A stretch of DNA of 64,000 nucleotides from Cricetomys ansorgei (Eukaryota; Chordata; Mammalia; Rodentia; Nesomyidae). Below are positions 10,725-21,139 of this stretch, in pieces. The stretch is from contig JAMJFZ010000320.1 in NCBI GenBank assembly GCA_026225945.1, positions 15,196,001 to 15,260,000 on the forward strand. Direction: 5' to 3'. The notes under the pieces are model-generated. The model did not search any database. It saw only the letters and a program-made list of their open reading frames with translations, and was not told where the DNA came from. Position 1 is the first letter of the stretch, and every line of letters starts with the position of its first letter. Position numbers and translations under genes: made by a program.

Positions 10725-12114
10725 GCAGTGCACTACAAATGATGCATCAGCGTGGAGCAGGACATCACACCAGCTAACCCAACGTGGAGACAGGAAAGAA
10801 AAAATTTCAGACCTTGCAGAGTCCAGTAAAGTACGCTCGGGGAAGCTACCAGAGGATAGAGATTGAGGTTGAGATTGAAAGCTCCTGAAGGAAGAGGAGG
10901 GAGAGAAAGGAAGTAAGCCCCTACGAAGAGAAAAGGCTGTGAAATTAATAAATACGTGAGGAAAAAAGCTCTGAGGTGAGAGCCGCAGAATGGAGGCCCT
11001 CAGAGAGAAAGAATTCAGCTGAGAGCAGGAAAGAGCAAGGTTCTACTGCTTTTCCTGATCATGGAGCCGGCGCTCCCTCCTGCTAGTAGTAAGGTGCTGC
11101 TTCACAAACTGAGATTTTTGAGAGCTGCCTTGTGTATGTGAAGCCAAAGTGGGTCATGTGCTTGAGGTCTATGAGGAAGGCTGTATGTTGCCCTGTAGCA
11201 GTGGTGACAAGGAATGCCAAACTGCCAAGACTTTGCCAGATATTCTTCCCACTGGTCCAGGACCCCCTGCTGTGGTAGAAGCCGGCTTAGAGCCAAAAGT
11301 TCACTTAGTTACACTGAACTATCCTTTTTTTTTTTTTTCCTTCTGCAAATCTGTCTACAAGAGGTCCTGATAAGACACATCTGCCATGGTAATGAGAACT
11401 CCATTCCACGAGGGGACCCTTGCTACAGAGGGCACAACCAGCCAAGCCCTTTGGCCTCAGGATCAGCATACAGAAAGTCTTCCAGAATTGGCTGAGTTTG
11501 TATCTCGTGCCGGCAGTGAACTTAGTACTGTAAGAGTCACCCAGGGGTTGCTGGTTTTGAAGGCATGAAGGGGTCTTTGGAGAGCAGCTGAGGCTTGCCA
11601 CTGTGAGAGGCCAGGAGAGGCCATTGGTGAGGGAGCAGCCAAAGTAGCAGTTGAAAGCCCAGGTTGAAGGGGTCATGTAGAGAAGTTGAGGCTTAGCACC
11701 ATGAAAAGAGCCCAGGAGAGGCTGTTGGTGAGAGTGCAGCCCAGTTGCAGCAAGGGATCCCAGCAGTGTTCTGAAGATGCCAGTGCCATGGGATGACCAC
11801 TAAGAACTGCAGCAGCAGTGGAGTGAAGCAGGCTGAAACCTGGAGGATAAATTGTGTGCTGCAGAGGTCACAGCCCAAGAAGTGACCTAAGCCCTTTGGA
11901 GGAGCCCAGAAGATCGTGAGTAAATTCCAGATATTTGAACATTGACAATGCTTTCCTGATGTCCAAAGACACTGTGAAAATCTCGATAGATGTCTGGCAT
12001 CACTTGGTCCTGTGCATTAGAAGCTCATGATTGTTCCTCTTGTAAATGGTTTTGTTTGCATAGTGTTACATTTTGTTCTAGAGATAAAAAGCAATTTTTT
12101 GATTGGCTTATACT

Positions 12115-12126
12115 GAAAAGGGGAAA
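12115..12126 (+). other. Polypurine tract
   Basis: GAAAAGGGGAAA directly abuts the TG of the 3' LTR. This fixes the 3' LTR boundary and the element's orientation. Confidence 0.8.
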
Positions 12127-12442
12127 TGTTGGGGAAATATATTTTTAGTAATGTTAGGAATTGTTGTATGCACTGTTGGGTGAGGGGCTATCCTAAGTCT
12201 AGGGCGTTCTGTATTGTCTGCAGGTGCTGGATCTCTGTGGGGGTTGTTTAATTGCTAATGATCTGCACGTGCTATCAGTAAAACACCTGAGGAGCTCTGA
12301 AAGAATAAAAACACCTGAGCTGAGACGCTCAGGGTTCCACTGTGAGTCTGCCACTGGCCAGGGTGGTGGTTCCCTCTGCTGAGGTCTGGCAGAGCTTCCA
12401 CATATGAATATGCCTCCTTGTCTTCCTGGCTGAGCCCGCACA
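12127..12442 (+). repeat. 3' LTR of the retrotransposon
   Basis: Begins TGTTGGGGAAATATATTT and ends GAGCCCGCACA. It is the partner of the 5' LTR and contains the candidate polyadenylation signal AATAAA within GAAAGAATAAAAACACC. Confidence 0.88.
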
Positions 12443-12539
12443 GTAGGCTAACTACTACGGGAGCGTGTGCGGAAGACAGCGAGACAGGGAGCCAAAGAGT
12501 AGTTTAAGGGCAGGCTTTCTCTGTTGTAACAGTCTTCTA

Positions 12540-12690
12540 ATGAGTACTACATTGTTTCCAAAAGCAATGTCATTACAACTTGCTTCCTGTGCCCACCTCT
12601 TAGAGGCCCCACCACCTCTCACATGGTCACACTGGGAGCAAGCCTTCACCTGCATCCCCCAGGGATAAACCATGTCCCAGGCATAGCTCA
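12540..12690 (-). mobile_element. MaLR-type LTR fragment, minus
   Basis: Reads in reverse as an LTR piece: CCCACCTCTTAGAGGCCCCA, then CACACTGGGAGCAAGC, then GGGATAAACCATGTCC. Diverged and truncated. Confidence 0.5.
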
Positions 12691-12699
12691 CAAAACATA

Positions 12700-13625
12700 G
12701 CTCACAGAATGCAAGAGAGGTGGGAAGTAAAGACAGGCACAGAAGGTTTGTAAAGATGCCGGGTTGACACCGTCTCCTGAGACCTGTTGGACTCTTATCT
12801 GGACTCTGGCTTGTGTCCTGTCGGTAAGTCCAGGATTCACAAGTCTGTTTCTCTCTTCTAGATGCCAAACGTGGGAAACGTGGGTCAGAGAATAGTCTCA
12901 GACTCAGAAGGCCGATCACTGAGCCCCTGTGGGGCTCCTCTGACCCTCATCCTTTGTGGGGACCTCGGATTCCTTTCCAGCCCTTTCATCTTTTCCTCTT
13001 TTGGGCTTTTTAGACTTCTTTCATCAAAGCCAGCAGGAGAAAGTAAGCTGCCGCCTTTTTTCCCTTTCTCTCTAGGCATGCGGTTTCTCTTATTTAAACT
13101 AGGAACTGCTGATCGTCACTAGTTTTCTGTTCTCTGTTTCCGAGACCCTTCCTGGACTGATGCTTCCAGGCATCTTCTCGAACAGTTGTTTGGTGGCTCA
13201 AAGCTTCTCCCAACTCACCCCAGCACTCGCTTCCTTCCAAGCAAGCCGCCTTCCCTGTGGCTGGCTGCCCGGATGAACTCATTGAAACTGCTCTGTAGTA
13301 TTCCTTTGGTCATTTGAGACCAGGCTGATGTGAGATTTCTCCTGGACAAACATACTTTAGAACGTTTATTCCACTTGTCTGAGACAGTGCTGGTCAGCTG
13401 TAAATCCACTGTCTAGAACATTACTTACTATTGCACGCATTCTCTTCCACTTTCTTCTTGAGGCGTGCAATATGTGTGGGTGGGATCACCTGACACAGAG
13501 CCACGCATGTGTAATGTTTGTGATGTATTCCTGCTTTAATTTTTCTCCTTCACCCTTGGAAGGTCTTTCAAGTCCATGAAGTTAAATAGTGTTTCACTAT
13601 TTAATAGGCAGCCCTTTGGCCTAAT
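12700..13625. other. No recognisable gene or repeat
   Basis: Single-copy-looking sequence. Opposed short frames at 12862-13282 show no domain or splice support. Confidence 0.45.
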
Positions 13626-13629
13626 TAGG

Positions 13630-13955
13630 TTTCTCTGTTGCTGTGATCAAAAGTCAACCAAAACCAACCTAGGGGAGGAAAGAGTTATTTGGCCTACAGC
13701 TTTCAGTCCATTATCAAGGAAGCCAAGGCAGGAGCCTGGAGACAGGAACCGAATGAAGCAGAGACCATGCAGGAACACCGCTTACTGGCTTGCACCCCAT
13801 GGCTTGCTCGTTCTTATTCATCCCAGGACCACTGTACAGTGGTGGCACCACTCACATCAATCAATGGTCGTGAGCAATACTCCATGGACTTGCCTATTGG
13901 CCAATCAAGGTTCCTTCTTCCCAGGTGACCCTAGCTTGTCAGCACACCCTTGTGC
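13630..13955 (-). mobile_element. MaLR-type LTR, minus
   Basis: Landmarks in reverse: TTTCTCTGTTGCTGTGATCA, GGGGAGGAAAGAGTTATTTG, GCTTACTGGCTTGCACCCCA, CCCAGGACCACTGTACAG and GTGACCCTAGCTTGTC. Same family as the plus-oriented copy at 58984. Confidence 0.75.
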
Positions 13956-14079
13956 CTTTCCCCTCGTGTCCCAGAATCCTTGACTCTTTACTGCTGTTCC
14001 TTTTCTGTTTAATGTTGGTGATGATGAGTTACACAGGAGCCCCCTTCAGGGGTGCTCTTCACCATGAGAACAGGCTGCA

Positions 14080-14215
14080 GGATTGGTGACATTATTAGAG
14101 CTTTCTTATGGGTGAGCAAACTGAAGTTGGGGACCCTTTCCTGATGACACACCTGGTAAAGGGCAGCGCTTTGGATCTGAACCCAGATTAACTCCTCATG
14201 GTGCTCTCCACGGAC
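14080..14215 (-). mobile_element. MIR SINE, minus
   Basis: Core-SINE landmarks in reverse: GAGCAAACTGAAGTTGGGG, then GACACACCTGGTAAAGGGCA, then TGGATCTGAACCCAG. Diverged. Confidence 0.6.
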
Positions 14216-14219
14216 AGGG

Positions 14220-16085
14220 TCACATCCCCAGGACAACGGTGGTTTCCAGTTCTTGTGATGAAGAAGGTATAGTAGGTATACTAGTCCTGGTGTGACCACT
14301 TTTCCTACTGGTGACCTTTCAAGAGTAATGGGCCTCTGTGGGTCTTCTCTTCCTGCTCTAAAGTTCTGTGACTTTGCCATAGAACAGCGGGGACAGGGCA
14401 GAATGACGGGCCTGTTGTTATCTATGAGGATTTCAGGGGTATTTACACTTGACCCAACAGATCACTTCTGCCTGGAAGTTGCTTTTCTCCCTGTGCTGTT
14501 CAGGCAGGGATGGCGTGCCCAGTAAACTCCCCACAGCTACTGTAAGGTTTTCTTAAATGTTAAGGTAGAACTGTCCTCATAACAGATAAGTCCCTTGAAT
14601 TCCCTTGAATTTTGAGGGAATGAATTTTATGATTCCCTGGCAAGTATGGTCATTGCATGGCATGTGTCCATCCCTGGTAGAGGCACTTCGACCCCCTGCT
14701 AAGCATAATGGGTTGATAGAAGGATGTGTTGGTCCTTTAGCTGCAGTGTAGGTGGGTGGGCTAGTGGCGATGGTGGGGGTGTGGGGTGTCGAGTCAAAGG
14801 TGGACGGTGTTTTTCCTGACATTGATGCAATGTGGTCTGCCTAGCACCACAGAAATCTTTTCCAGGGTTGTATCCCCGAAACCCCTGCCCAGCAAAAAGG
14901 AAAGGAGAACTAGAAGTACGCCTTTCAGAATAGATTTTACCCTGTGCAGTTTCTCTTCCCTTTTCATATAAAAGAAGAGGGTATTTTGAACTTGGTTGGG
15001 TTTCAGCTGTTACCAGGAAGCAGCCGAGGCATTCTCCAGGCCTGCTTTGGACTCTGTAGGTGATGCTGTTCTGGAGCAGGGCATGTAGCTGTGGTGCTGT
15101 GCCAGCTCCTCCTGCAGATGGCCTTATTTTTCTCCCGTTTCCCTGTTTGCCAGGCCTCTCTGAGATGCTGGCATGTTTATCTTTGTCCAGTTCGCTTAGA
15201 AACAAACAACAATGTATCTATTTAAAACTTCCCTCTATTGTTGATTTAAAAGTATCTTGCATGAGCCAGAGGGTAGCACAGCTTTTCTTCTTTTCAGAGA
15301 CATGATCTGGGGACCTAATTCAAAGTCTAAATCCTTAAGATCATGTGAAGTGAGGGTTAGACAGACACTTGGCTGCGCGCATAGTGAGTTGAGTGGGGTT
15401 TAGCAGTAATGACTGGGCATCATCGAGCCATAGTTGACAATTCAGAAGATTGCCTAGAGCCCGCCTGGAGGCATCCGGCTCCCATCTTGGCCCACGTCTC
15501 CGCCAAGGATGGCGTGCACCATTCATGATGCAGACATGTTCCAGGAGAGGCTGCAACCCCCAGGATTCCTCCTTCCAGCTCGATGATGCCCAGTCATACT
15601 CAGAATTATAAACTTACATGCAGTCACTGACGTGCCCGTCAGAGCCTAAATCTTGGAAGAGCATGCCGGCACCCTCTGCGGGCTCCCAGGTGTCTCCAGA
15701 TAAGGAGAGCTTTAATAGTCAAGTCTGTGGGCCACGTTTTGAGAAATTGTACGATTTAGAGTTTATTTCACATATGGAGGCTGTTATCTAGATTATTATT
15801 TTATTTATGGAACCTGTAATTTTTCACCCTTTGGTGATGTCACACGGCAGGAGCGCCGTAAGTCTTCCTTCTACAGGTCCCTCCTGTTCATCAGCTGTTT
15901 CAGATTTATCTTGGATTCTAAGCGTACAACTAGTCCAACACCTCCTGTTGCTTCTCAGGTCGTGTCATTGGTGCTCATGTCCAATCTACATGTCAGATAC
16001 GGTCTGGCGGGTAGAGTTGCTAAGCCCGTCAGCTCCTCTGATGTGGACAAGAACTATCTGGCTGACGTGCGCTGTCCATGCTTGC
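14220..16085. other. No recognisable gene or repeat
   Basis: Mostly single-copy-looking. A 168-codon minus frame (14699-15205), Pro/Thr/His-rich near its C-terminus, has no recognisable domain, no conserved start context and no splice sites. It is not called a gene. A small direct duplication of CCCTTGAATT occurs near 14592-14611. Confidence 0.45.
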
Positions 16086-16089
16086 TAAG

Positions 16090-16430
16090 TGTGGTGGTTT
16101 GAATGAAAACGGCCCCCACAGGGCATAGGGAGTGGTATTATTAGGAGATGTGGCCTTGGTGGAGGGAGTGTGTCACTGGCGGAGGAGTTTGAGGTTTCAG
16201 AAGCTCAAGCCAGGTCTAGTGTGACACTCTCTGGCTGCTGCCTGCCGATACAGGTGCAGAACTCTCGGTTCCTTCTCCAGCACCGTGTCTGTCAGCACGC
16301 CACATGCTTTCCTCCGTGATGACAATGGGCTAAACCTCTGAATTGTACGCCAGCCCCAGCCAAATGTGTTCTGTTATAAGAGTTGTCATGTTCGTGGTGT
16401 CTCTTCACAGCAATAGAACCCTAATAAGAC
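16090..16430 (+). mobile_element. MaLR-type (MT-like) solo LTR
   Basis: Starts TGTGGTGGTTTGAATG, contains ATTAGGAGATGTGGCCTTGG, CTTCTCCAGCACCGTGTCTG and GTGTCTCTTCACAGCAATAG, and ends near CCCTAATAAGACTG. Typical length and layout of a rodent MT-type MaLR LTR. Confidence 0.8.
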
Positions 16431-16841
16431 TGAGTTTTCAGTTGTCCAATATCCCATTTTTTCCCTGATAAAGACTTTAGTCTAGCCATTCCTCTATTAT
16501 CTCTCATACAGAATTGCTGCTTTAAAGTACCAGGGTTTATATTCAATATGATCATTGATGATAATATTAACAACTTGCATGTTTTGAAAATTTGCTATTT
16601 TTATCTTAGCAGGTTTTCCCCAAGACTTGTCTTTGATTTCATTTTGAATCTTCTTTCTTCCCTTGCTCTTTCTACAATTAGAAAAAAAAATGTGCATGTT
16701 TAGTTCTTACCCGCACTATGGTCAGGTCTCTACCTATGTATTTTGATATCAGCTAATGTGTAATGATTTAGGTGTATAGGAGGCAGGCCCAGCTGGGAAA
16801 GGGTTGTATTAAAACTACCTGGATTTCTTTCTTTTTAAAAC

Positions 16842-16975
16842 TGTGTGTATGTGTGTATGTATGTGTGTGTGTGTGTATGTGTGTGTGTATGTGTGTGAGT
16901 TTGTGTGTGTATGTGTATGTGAGTTTGTGTGTGTGTGTATCTGTGTGTGTGTATGTGTGTGTGTGTGGGTGGGTG
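16842..16975. repeat. (TG)n / (TATG)n tract
   Basis: Degenerate TG repeat with regular TATG interruptions. It passes without a gap into the 16-bp minisatellite that follows. Confidence 0.95.
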
Positions 16976-16976
16976 T

Positions 16977-17184
16977 GCTTGCCTGTTTATGGGCTTGCCT
17001 GTTTATGTGCATGCCTGTTTATGTGCATGCCTGTTTATGGGCTTGCCTGTTTATGGGCTTGCCTGTTTATGTGCATGCCTGTTTATGTGCTTGCCTGTTT
17101 ATGTGCATGCCTGTTTATGTGCATGCCTGTTTATGGGCTTGCCTGTTTATGTGCTTGCGTGTTTATGTGCATGCCTGTGGATGT
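16977..17184. repeat. 16-bp minisatellite, 13 units
   Basis: Thirteen head-to-tail 16-base units of the form GC(T/A)TGCCTGTTTATG(G/T), 208 bases in all. The two variable positions give four unit types arranged non-randomly: A B C D A B C B C D B, then two decayed units. The cyclic hydrophobic and Cys frames over it (Ala-Cys-Leu type) are repeat artefacts. Confidence 0.96.
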
Positions 17185-17214
17185 TAAAGGCTGACTTCTG
17201 ATATCTTAATGATT

Positions 17215-17440
17215 TTTCATTTTATTTTTTGAGGAAGAGTCTCTAATTAATCTGGAGCTTTCCATTTTAGCTACACTGCCTGACTATCAAGCCCCGGGAC
17301 TCACAGTCTCTAGCTTCCATAACTGGGGTTACAGGTGTGCACCATCATGTCTGGCTTTCTTGTATACCCTGGGGATCTGAACTCAGGTTCTCAAACTTGC
17401 ACCACAGGGACTTTGCCCGATAAGTCATCCCCTTAATCCC
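17215..17440 (-). mobile_element. B4 SINE, minus
   Basis: Reverse-oriented landmarks: GAGGAAGAGTCTCTAATTAA, CTGGGGTTACAGGTGTGCAC, GGGGATCTGAACTCAGGTTC, and a tRNA-like head ending near ACTTTGCCCGATAAGTCATC. Confidence 0.7.
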
Positions 17441-17530
17441 CAGGTTTCCCCTACCAGTCCATGCTGAGAATTGAACCTAGGCCATGTTAGGCGTGTGTTC
17501 CACCGCTGAGATACATACCTAGTCCCAGAT
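17440..17530 (-). mobile_element. ID-like SINE, minus
   Basis: In reverse it reads CTGGGACTAGGTATGTATCT, then CAGCGGTGGAACACACGCC, then a B-box-like GGTTCAATTCTC. A diverged tRNA-derived element next to the preceding B4. Confidence 0.55.
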
Positions 17531-17774
17531 TTCTTCTTGTCTCCTCCCTGAGCTTCTGGTTCCAGGACAACACAGGTCATTATTGTACATCTTTGATGGT
17601 TGTCAGTCACGTCACGCTGTAGAGGCCATTGCGTTTATATGAGCATCTACAGTGAGGATTAATTACAGAAGCACATGGATCCGTTAGGGGAAAAAGTGAC
17701 AAGGACTTAATATAGGTAAAGAAAAAGGTGAAAATAATTTTTTCATTAAAAAATTGCTTTTTAATTAAAAGTGT

Positions 17775-17905
17775 TGCTTGGTATGGTGGTATGTACCTTT
17801 AATCCCAGCACTTGGGAAGCAAAGGCAGGCAGCTCTCTGTAAGTTTGAAGTCAGCATGGTCTACGGAGTGAGTTCTAGGCCAGCCAGAACAACATATTGA
17901 GACCC
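17775..17905 (+). mobile_element. B1 SINE
   Basis: GCTTGGTATGGTGGTATGTA, CTTTAATCCCAGCACTTGGG, then GGTCTACGGAGTGAGTTC and ATTGAGACCCTG. Its 3' end abuts the reverse LTR beginning at 17906. Confidence 0.9.
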
Positions 17906-18215
17906 TGTAGCAGTACACTTGCAAGGTGGCTTAGCATGAGAGACAAAGCCGTTCTCACAGCTGCAAACTCTGGCAGACCCCAGAGAGGGAACCACCATGG
18001 CCGGTGCCGTACTCAACACTGGACCTCCTCAGCTCAGGTCTCTTTATTGATTCAGAGCTCCTTAGGTGTTCTACTGATACCGCGTGCAGATCATGTGCAA
18101 GCAAACATCCCCCACTGAAATCCAACACCTGCAGACAGTACAAAATGCTAAGCTCATTTTCAAACTATCGGGGTCTTTAAAGTCATAGACTAAGTTCCTC
18201 AACCACTCCTCATAA
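17906..18215 (-). mobile_element. Solo LTR of the 10412-12442 family, minus
   Basis: The reverse complement matches the LTRs at 10412 and 12127: TACTGTCTGCAGGTGTTGGA, then GTGGGGGATGTTTGCTTGC, then GATCTGCACGCGGTATCAGT and GAACACCTAAGGAGCTCTGA. Plus-strand start TGTAGCAGTAC corresponds to the LTR end. It is more diverged than the paired LTRs, and the left end of the LTR (plus-strand right) is hard to place. Confidence 0.75.
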
Positions 18216-18344
18216 GAAAGGGAGACTTTTTAAAAATGTCGCGGTTTGTCGTTCTGGGCAATGAAAGGGTTATTTTCTGGAGGAATGGACTTGATTCAGA
18301 GACCAGAGTCAAACTAGCAGAAGTTATTCGGTCCTGCTGGAAGT

Positions 18345-18725
18345 CACAAAGAGCTTCCTCCAGGAAGGCATGAGCGACTGCAGCAGCCGTTTAGAAACAG
18401 ACCAGGAACCGAGCAGGCGTTTCTCCAAAGACGAGCAGTAGGCGAGTACGCACACGGAACTCAGACGAGCCTTTCCAGAGACTAGAGAACGCAGCTGAGC
18501 CACATGAGCAGATGGAATAAAAATAGATGAGGCCGGTTGCCGGCGGGGATGGGGAGAAACGGAACCCCGGCAAGCTGCTGAGGTTGCAGATTGGTACAAG
18601 CACCGGGAAAAGAGCGTGGTACTTCCTCGAAGTACCAGGAGACACCCCGTGTCTCTGCAGTCTTCTGTTAAGTATAGAACCGCGTGAAATGAAAACGTTC
18701 CCACGTGAGAACGTGTGCGGTTATT
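18345..18725. promoter_or_regulatory. CpG-dense island of unknown function
   Basis: I count about 22 CpG in about 370 bases at roughly 50% GC, near the undecayed expectation and far above the surrounding sequence. It contains a 9-bp-stem, 3-base-loop palindrome at 18617-18637 (TGGTACTTC / GAAGTACCA), and the inverted pair ACGTTC / GAACGT around an E-box CACGTG at 18702-18707. An inverted CCAAT box (ATTGG) lies near 18593. No transposon was recognised. A 126-codon minus frame over it has no recognisable domain. Possible promoter or enhancer; this is inference. Confidence 0.4.
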
Positions 18726-18874
18726 AGTGTTCCCACTGTTGAGCTGTGGGAGTTTGTAAATATGGAGACAAGTCGTTTGTTAGCTATGTGATTGCAGACT
18801 TCTCATTCTGTGGCTGATGGTTTCACTCAATCGATGATATCTTTATTAGCGGCCTTGTCCGACACTGTGTGAAG

Positions 18875-19240
18875 TCCGTATTAGTGACCTTTCTCGTTGC
18901 TGTGACAGAGTACCTGACAGGAAGCTACATAAGGGAGGAAAAGTTCGTTTTGGCTTGTGGATCGGGGGAACATGGGCGGGAGGGCGTGGCTGTGGGAGGC
19001 TGCCTGCTCATACCCCCACAGATAAAGAAGCATGCAAGGGGGCGTCCTGGCTGCCTTCTTATTCAGTCCAGGACCTCAGCCCATAGAATGGAGCTGCCTG
19101 CATTCAAAGTGGGTTTTACCCTCCTCAGTTAATCCTCTCTGGAAACACCCTCATATGCCTACCCAAAGATGTGCCTCACTAATTAATCCCCTAGGTGTCC
19201 CTCAGTCCAATCAAGTCGGCCATTGAAACCAACCATTATA
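18875..19240 (-). mobile_element. MaLR-type LTR, minus
   Basis: Reverse landmarks: TTAGTGACCTTTCTCGTTGC, CAGAGTACCTGACAGGAAGC, GGCTGCCTTCTTATTCAGTC, CAGGACCTCAGCCCATAGAA. Same family as 3045 and 26300. Confidence 0.7.
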
Positions 19241-19249
19241 GTGTCCTTT

Positions 19250-20340
19250 GCACCAAAGTTTTAAATATTGTTGAATCTAATTCATCTGTTTTTTTTTTTC
19301 TTTTGTAACTTGCTTTTGGTTCTGTATGTTTGTGAAGAGCTAAAATTATTAGCTCATTTATTATTCAGAGCGAGTTACTGTAATATACAAGAGGAGCTAG
19401 CTGTGAGTAATTGAGTAATTAAAACCTTCGTTATTGAAGAATCATAAGCGTACACAATTCGGAGGTTCGGTGTATTGATGACTTCCCTTGTTCACCATTG
19501 TATCCCCTCCCCCATCTGCATTAGCACACGTGCATATAATGGATGCTAAAGTCGTGCCTGCTGGCTGAATCTGGAAGGGAAATCTTTTTGCTGAAATCTA
19601 AATTGTGTTTTATTCAGTCTTTGAGTAGATCTGAGTTCAAATCTTAGTTTCACTTACTCTGGTCTTTTCTAAGCTTTCAAACCTCTGGAAACTCAGCTGC
19701 CACTCTGTAAGAACAGATAACACACTCCTTGAAGGACTGTTGCTGAGACCACGTCTGAAACTCTGTGCACAGGTAGTGGTTACTCTGGGTGTTAATTAAT
19801 TTAGCTCGGTTTCTCCCTTGGGTAAAACGGGAAAGATGCCCATCTTTGCCATCTCAACAGCGTATGTAAAGACTACCGAGCAAGTAGTGTTTCCATTCAG
19901 CTGCTTAGGGTCCCTTTGATCTGTCTGGGTAGACCTCTGAGGAACCAAGAGAAAGCTCTTGTGGTGTTGGCAGTCCCAGAACTCTGATTACCAAACGGGT
20001 AGACTGGGTACCCAGAGCTAGAGGTCTACTGCTCCAGGGTTTCGAAGCCACTCGGTGCTCACGATGCACACTCTGCTCTGTGCACCAACCTTTGGCAGCT
20101 GCTATCGTCGGCATGCATCAGCTGTGAGTGGCATCTGCAGACAGTGCCTGCTGCTGCTAAGGCTCCTGGGTGGACCTCAAGTTGGGACCTTTAACTCCCG
20201 TAGCCGCTAGTGTAACTTGGGCTTAGAGTGCTGGTTTTGTTGGCCCTTAAGGTTTGGCAGCTACTGGGAACTTTTTGGTGATCAGGACTTCCAGTTCCTC
20301 ACAGCCTCAGAGTACTGCCTCTTAGTCACTTCTGCTCTCA
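19250..20340. other. Mostly unannotated; probable MIR at 19625-19715
   Basis: At 19625-19715 the segment GATCTGAGTTCAAATCTTAG, then TTTCACTTACT and AACCTCTGGAAACTCAG, resembles a plus-strand MIR. Nothing else is recognised. Confidence 0.45.
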
Positions 20341-20386
20341 GACCCATCCTTTCAGATTTCTTCAGCTGTCTTCTCACTGATGTCGC

Positions 20387-20467
20387 CGATGATGTCACTT
20401 CTCACTCTGTCACCGATGACGTCACTTCTCACTCTGTCACCGATGATGTCACTTCTCACTTTGTCAC
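20387..20467. repeat. 27-bp tandem repeat with CRE-like sites
   Basis: Three consecutive 27-base units, CGATGA(T/C)GTCACTTCTCA then CTCTGTCAC, with a partial unit on the left. The middle unit holds a perfect TGACGTCA palindrome (20417-20424); its neighbours have TGATGTCA, one CpG-decay step away. The period is a multiple of three, so an open frame persists through it (see findings). Confidence 0.92.
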
Positions 20468-20569
20468 TGGTGCTCCTGGTGGCTTTGCTGGTCTTCCCAC
20501 CAGGTAAGCTTAGGCAAGACCACCTAGAGAAGTCCTTTATGGGGGCTTAATCCTGTAAAACCAAAGGGC

Positions 20570-20710
20570 AACATAGCAACCACATCTAACTCCAGTTCCA
20601 GGGGTCCCCTTCACCCTCCTCTTGCCTCTGTGGGCATTGCATTCACAAGGCACACTTACATGTGAACAAAACAGTCGCACACATCAGATAAATCTTACAA
20701 GTACAATAAA
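20570..20710 (+). mobile_element. B3/B2-type SINE 3' part
   Basis: GCAACCACATCTAACTCCAG, TTCCAGGGGTCCCCTTCACC, CTTGCCTCTGTGGGCATTGC, then CAGATAAATCTTACAAG. 5' head missing or strongly diverged. Confidence 0.7.
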
Positions 20711-20714
20711 AGGA

Positions 20715-21135
20715 TTGTATTTGTACCAACCCTACAGGGTTATGTCTGTATCAATCCCAGGCAGCTAAGAGGAAGTGCTCTCCCTCTGGCCTAGGTAACA
20801 AAAAGCTGCAAGGTCATGTAGAGTTCACCCAGGCTTGTCTTCCTCTGAGTGCTGCTTTCTAAGGCCAACAGTGTCTGGAGTGGCTACGACTGGAGTCTGT
20901 CATCAGCCATGGGTGTAGCGGTGTTCCATAGTGGATTATAATGTGCCCATCACATCTGGGCTGCCACGAGGGCCATGCAGCCAGTTAACTAGTAAAGGGA
21001 CCGCCCATCTGACAGCCCAGACACAAGGTACCAGGAGGGATTGTCAAAGGGCTCATCCTTACCTGTTTTAGTCATTTATAGTATACAATAAAAGTGTATT
21101 TACAGTCAGCACATGAGAAAAGCTCAACACAGGAC
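20715..21135. other. No recognisable gene or repeat
   Basis: Single-copy-looking sequence between SINEs. Confidence 0.45.
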
Positions 21136-21139
21136 TAAT

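Larger units (their letters stand above)
10412..12442 (+). mobile_element. Complete non-autonomous LTR retrotransposon
   Basis: Two direct LTRs (10412-10724 and 12127-12442, about 315 bases each, starting TGTTGGGGAA and ending CA) flank about 1.4 kb. A purine-only tract, AAAAGGGGAAA, sits immediately before the 3' LTR, as expected for the plus-strand primer. The interior has no gag, protease, reverse transcriptase or envelope frame, so the element would depend on enzymes supplied in trans. The LTRs contain AATAAA signals. The interior carries an approximately 100-bp imperfect tandem duplication (about 11560-11765). Target duplication and primer-binding site are unclear. Family not assigned; a mys-like or ERVK-related non-autonomous element is one possibility. 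Confidence 0.85.

Noticed and set aside
10725..12126. Retroviral gag or pol genes inside the LTR element
   Set aside because: No long frame and no protease or reverse-transcriptase motif is visible in any frame.
14699..15205. 168-codon minus frame as a gene
   Set aside because: No domain, no splice or promoter context, and length is within chance for 64 kb read in six frames.
16772..17201. 140-codon frame with Cys/Val and Ala-Cys-Leu repeats
   Set aside because: It translates the TG tract and the 16-bp minisatellite; the 16-base period shifts frame and the composition follows the repeat.
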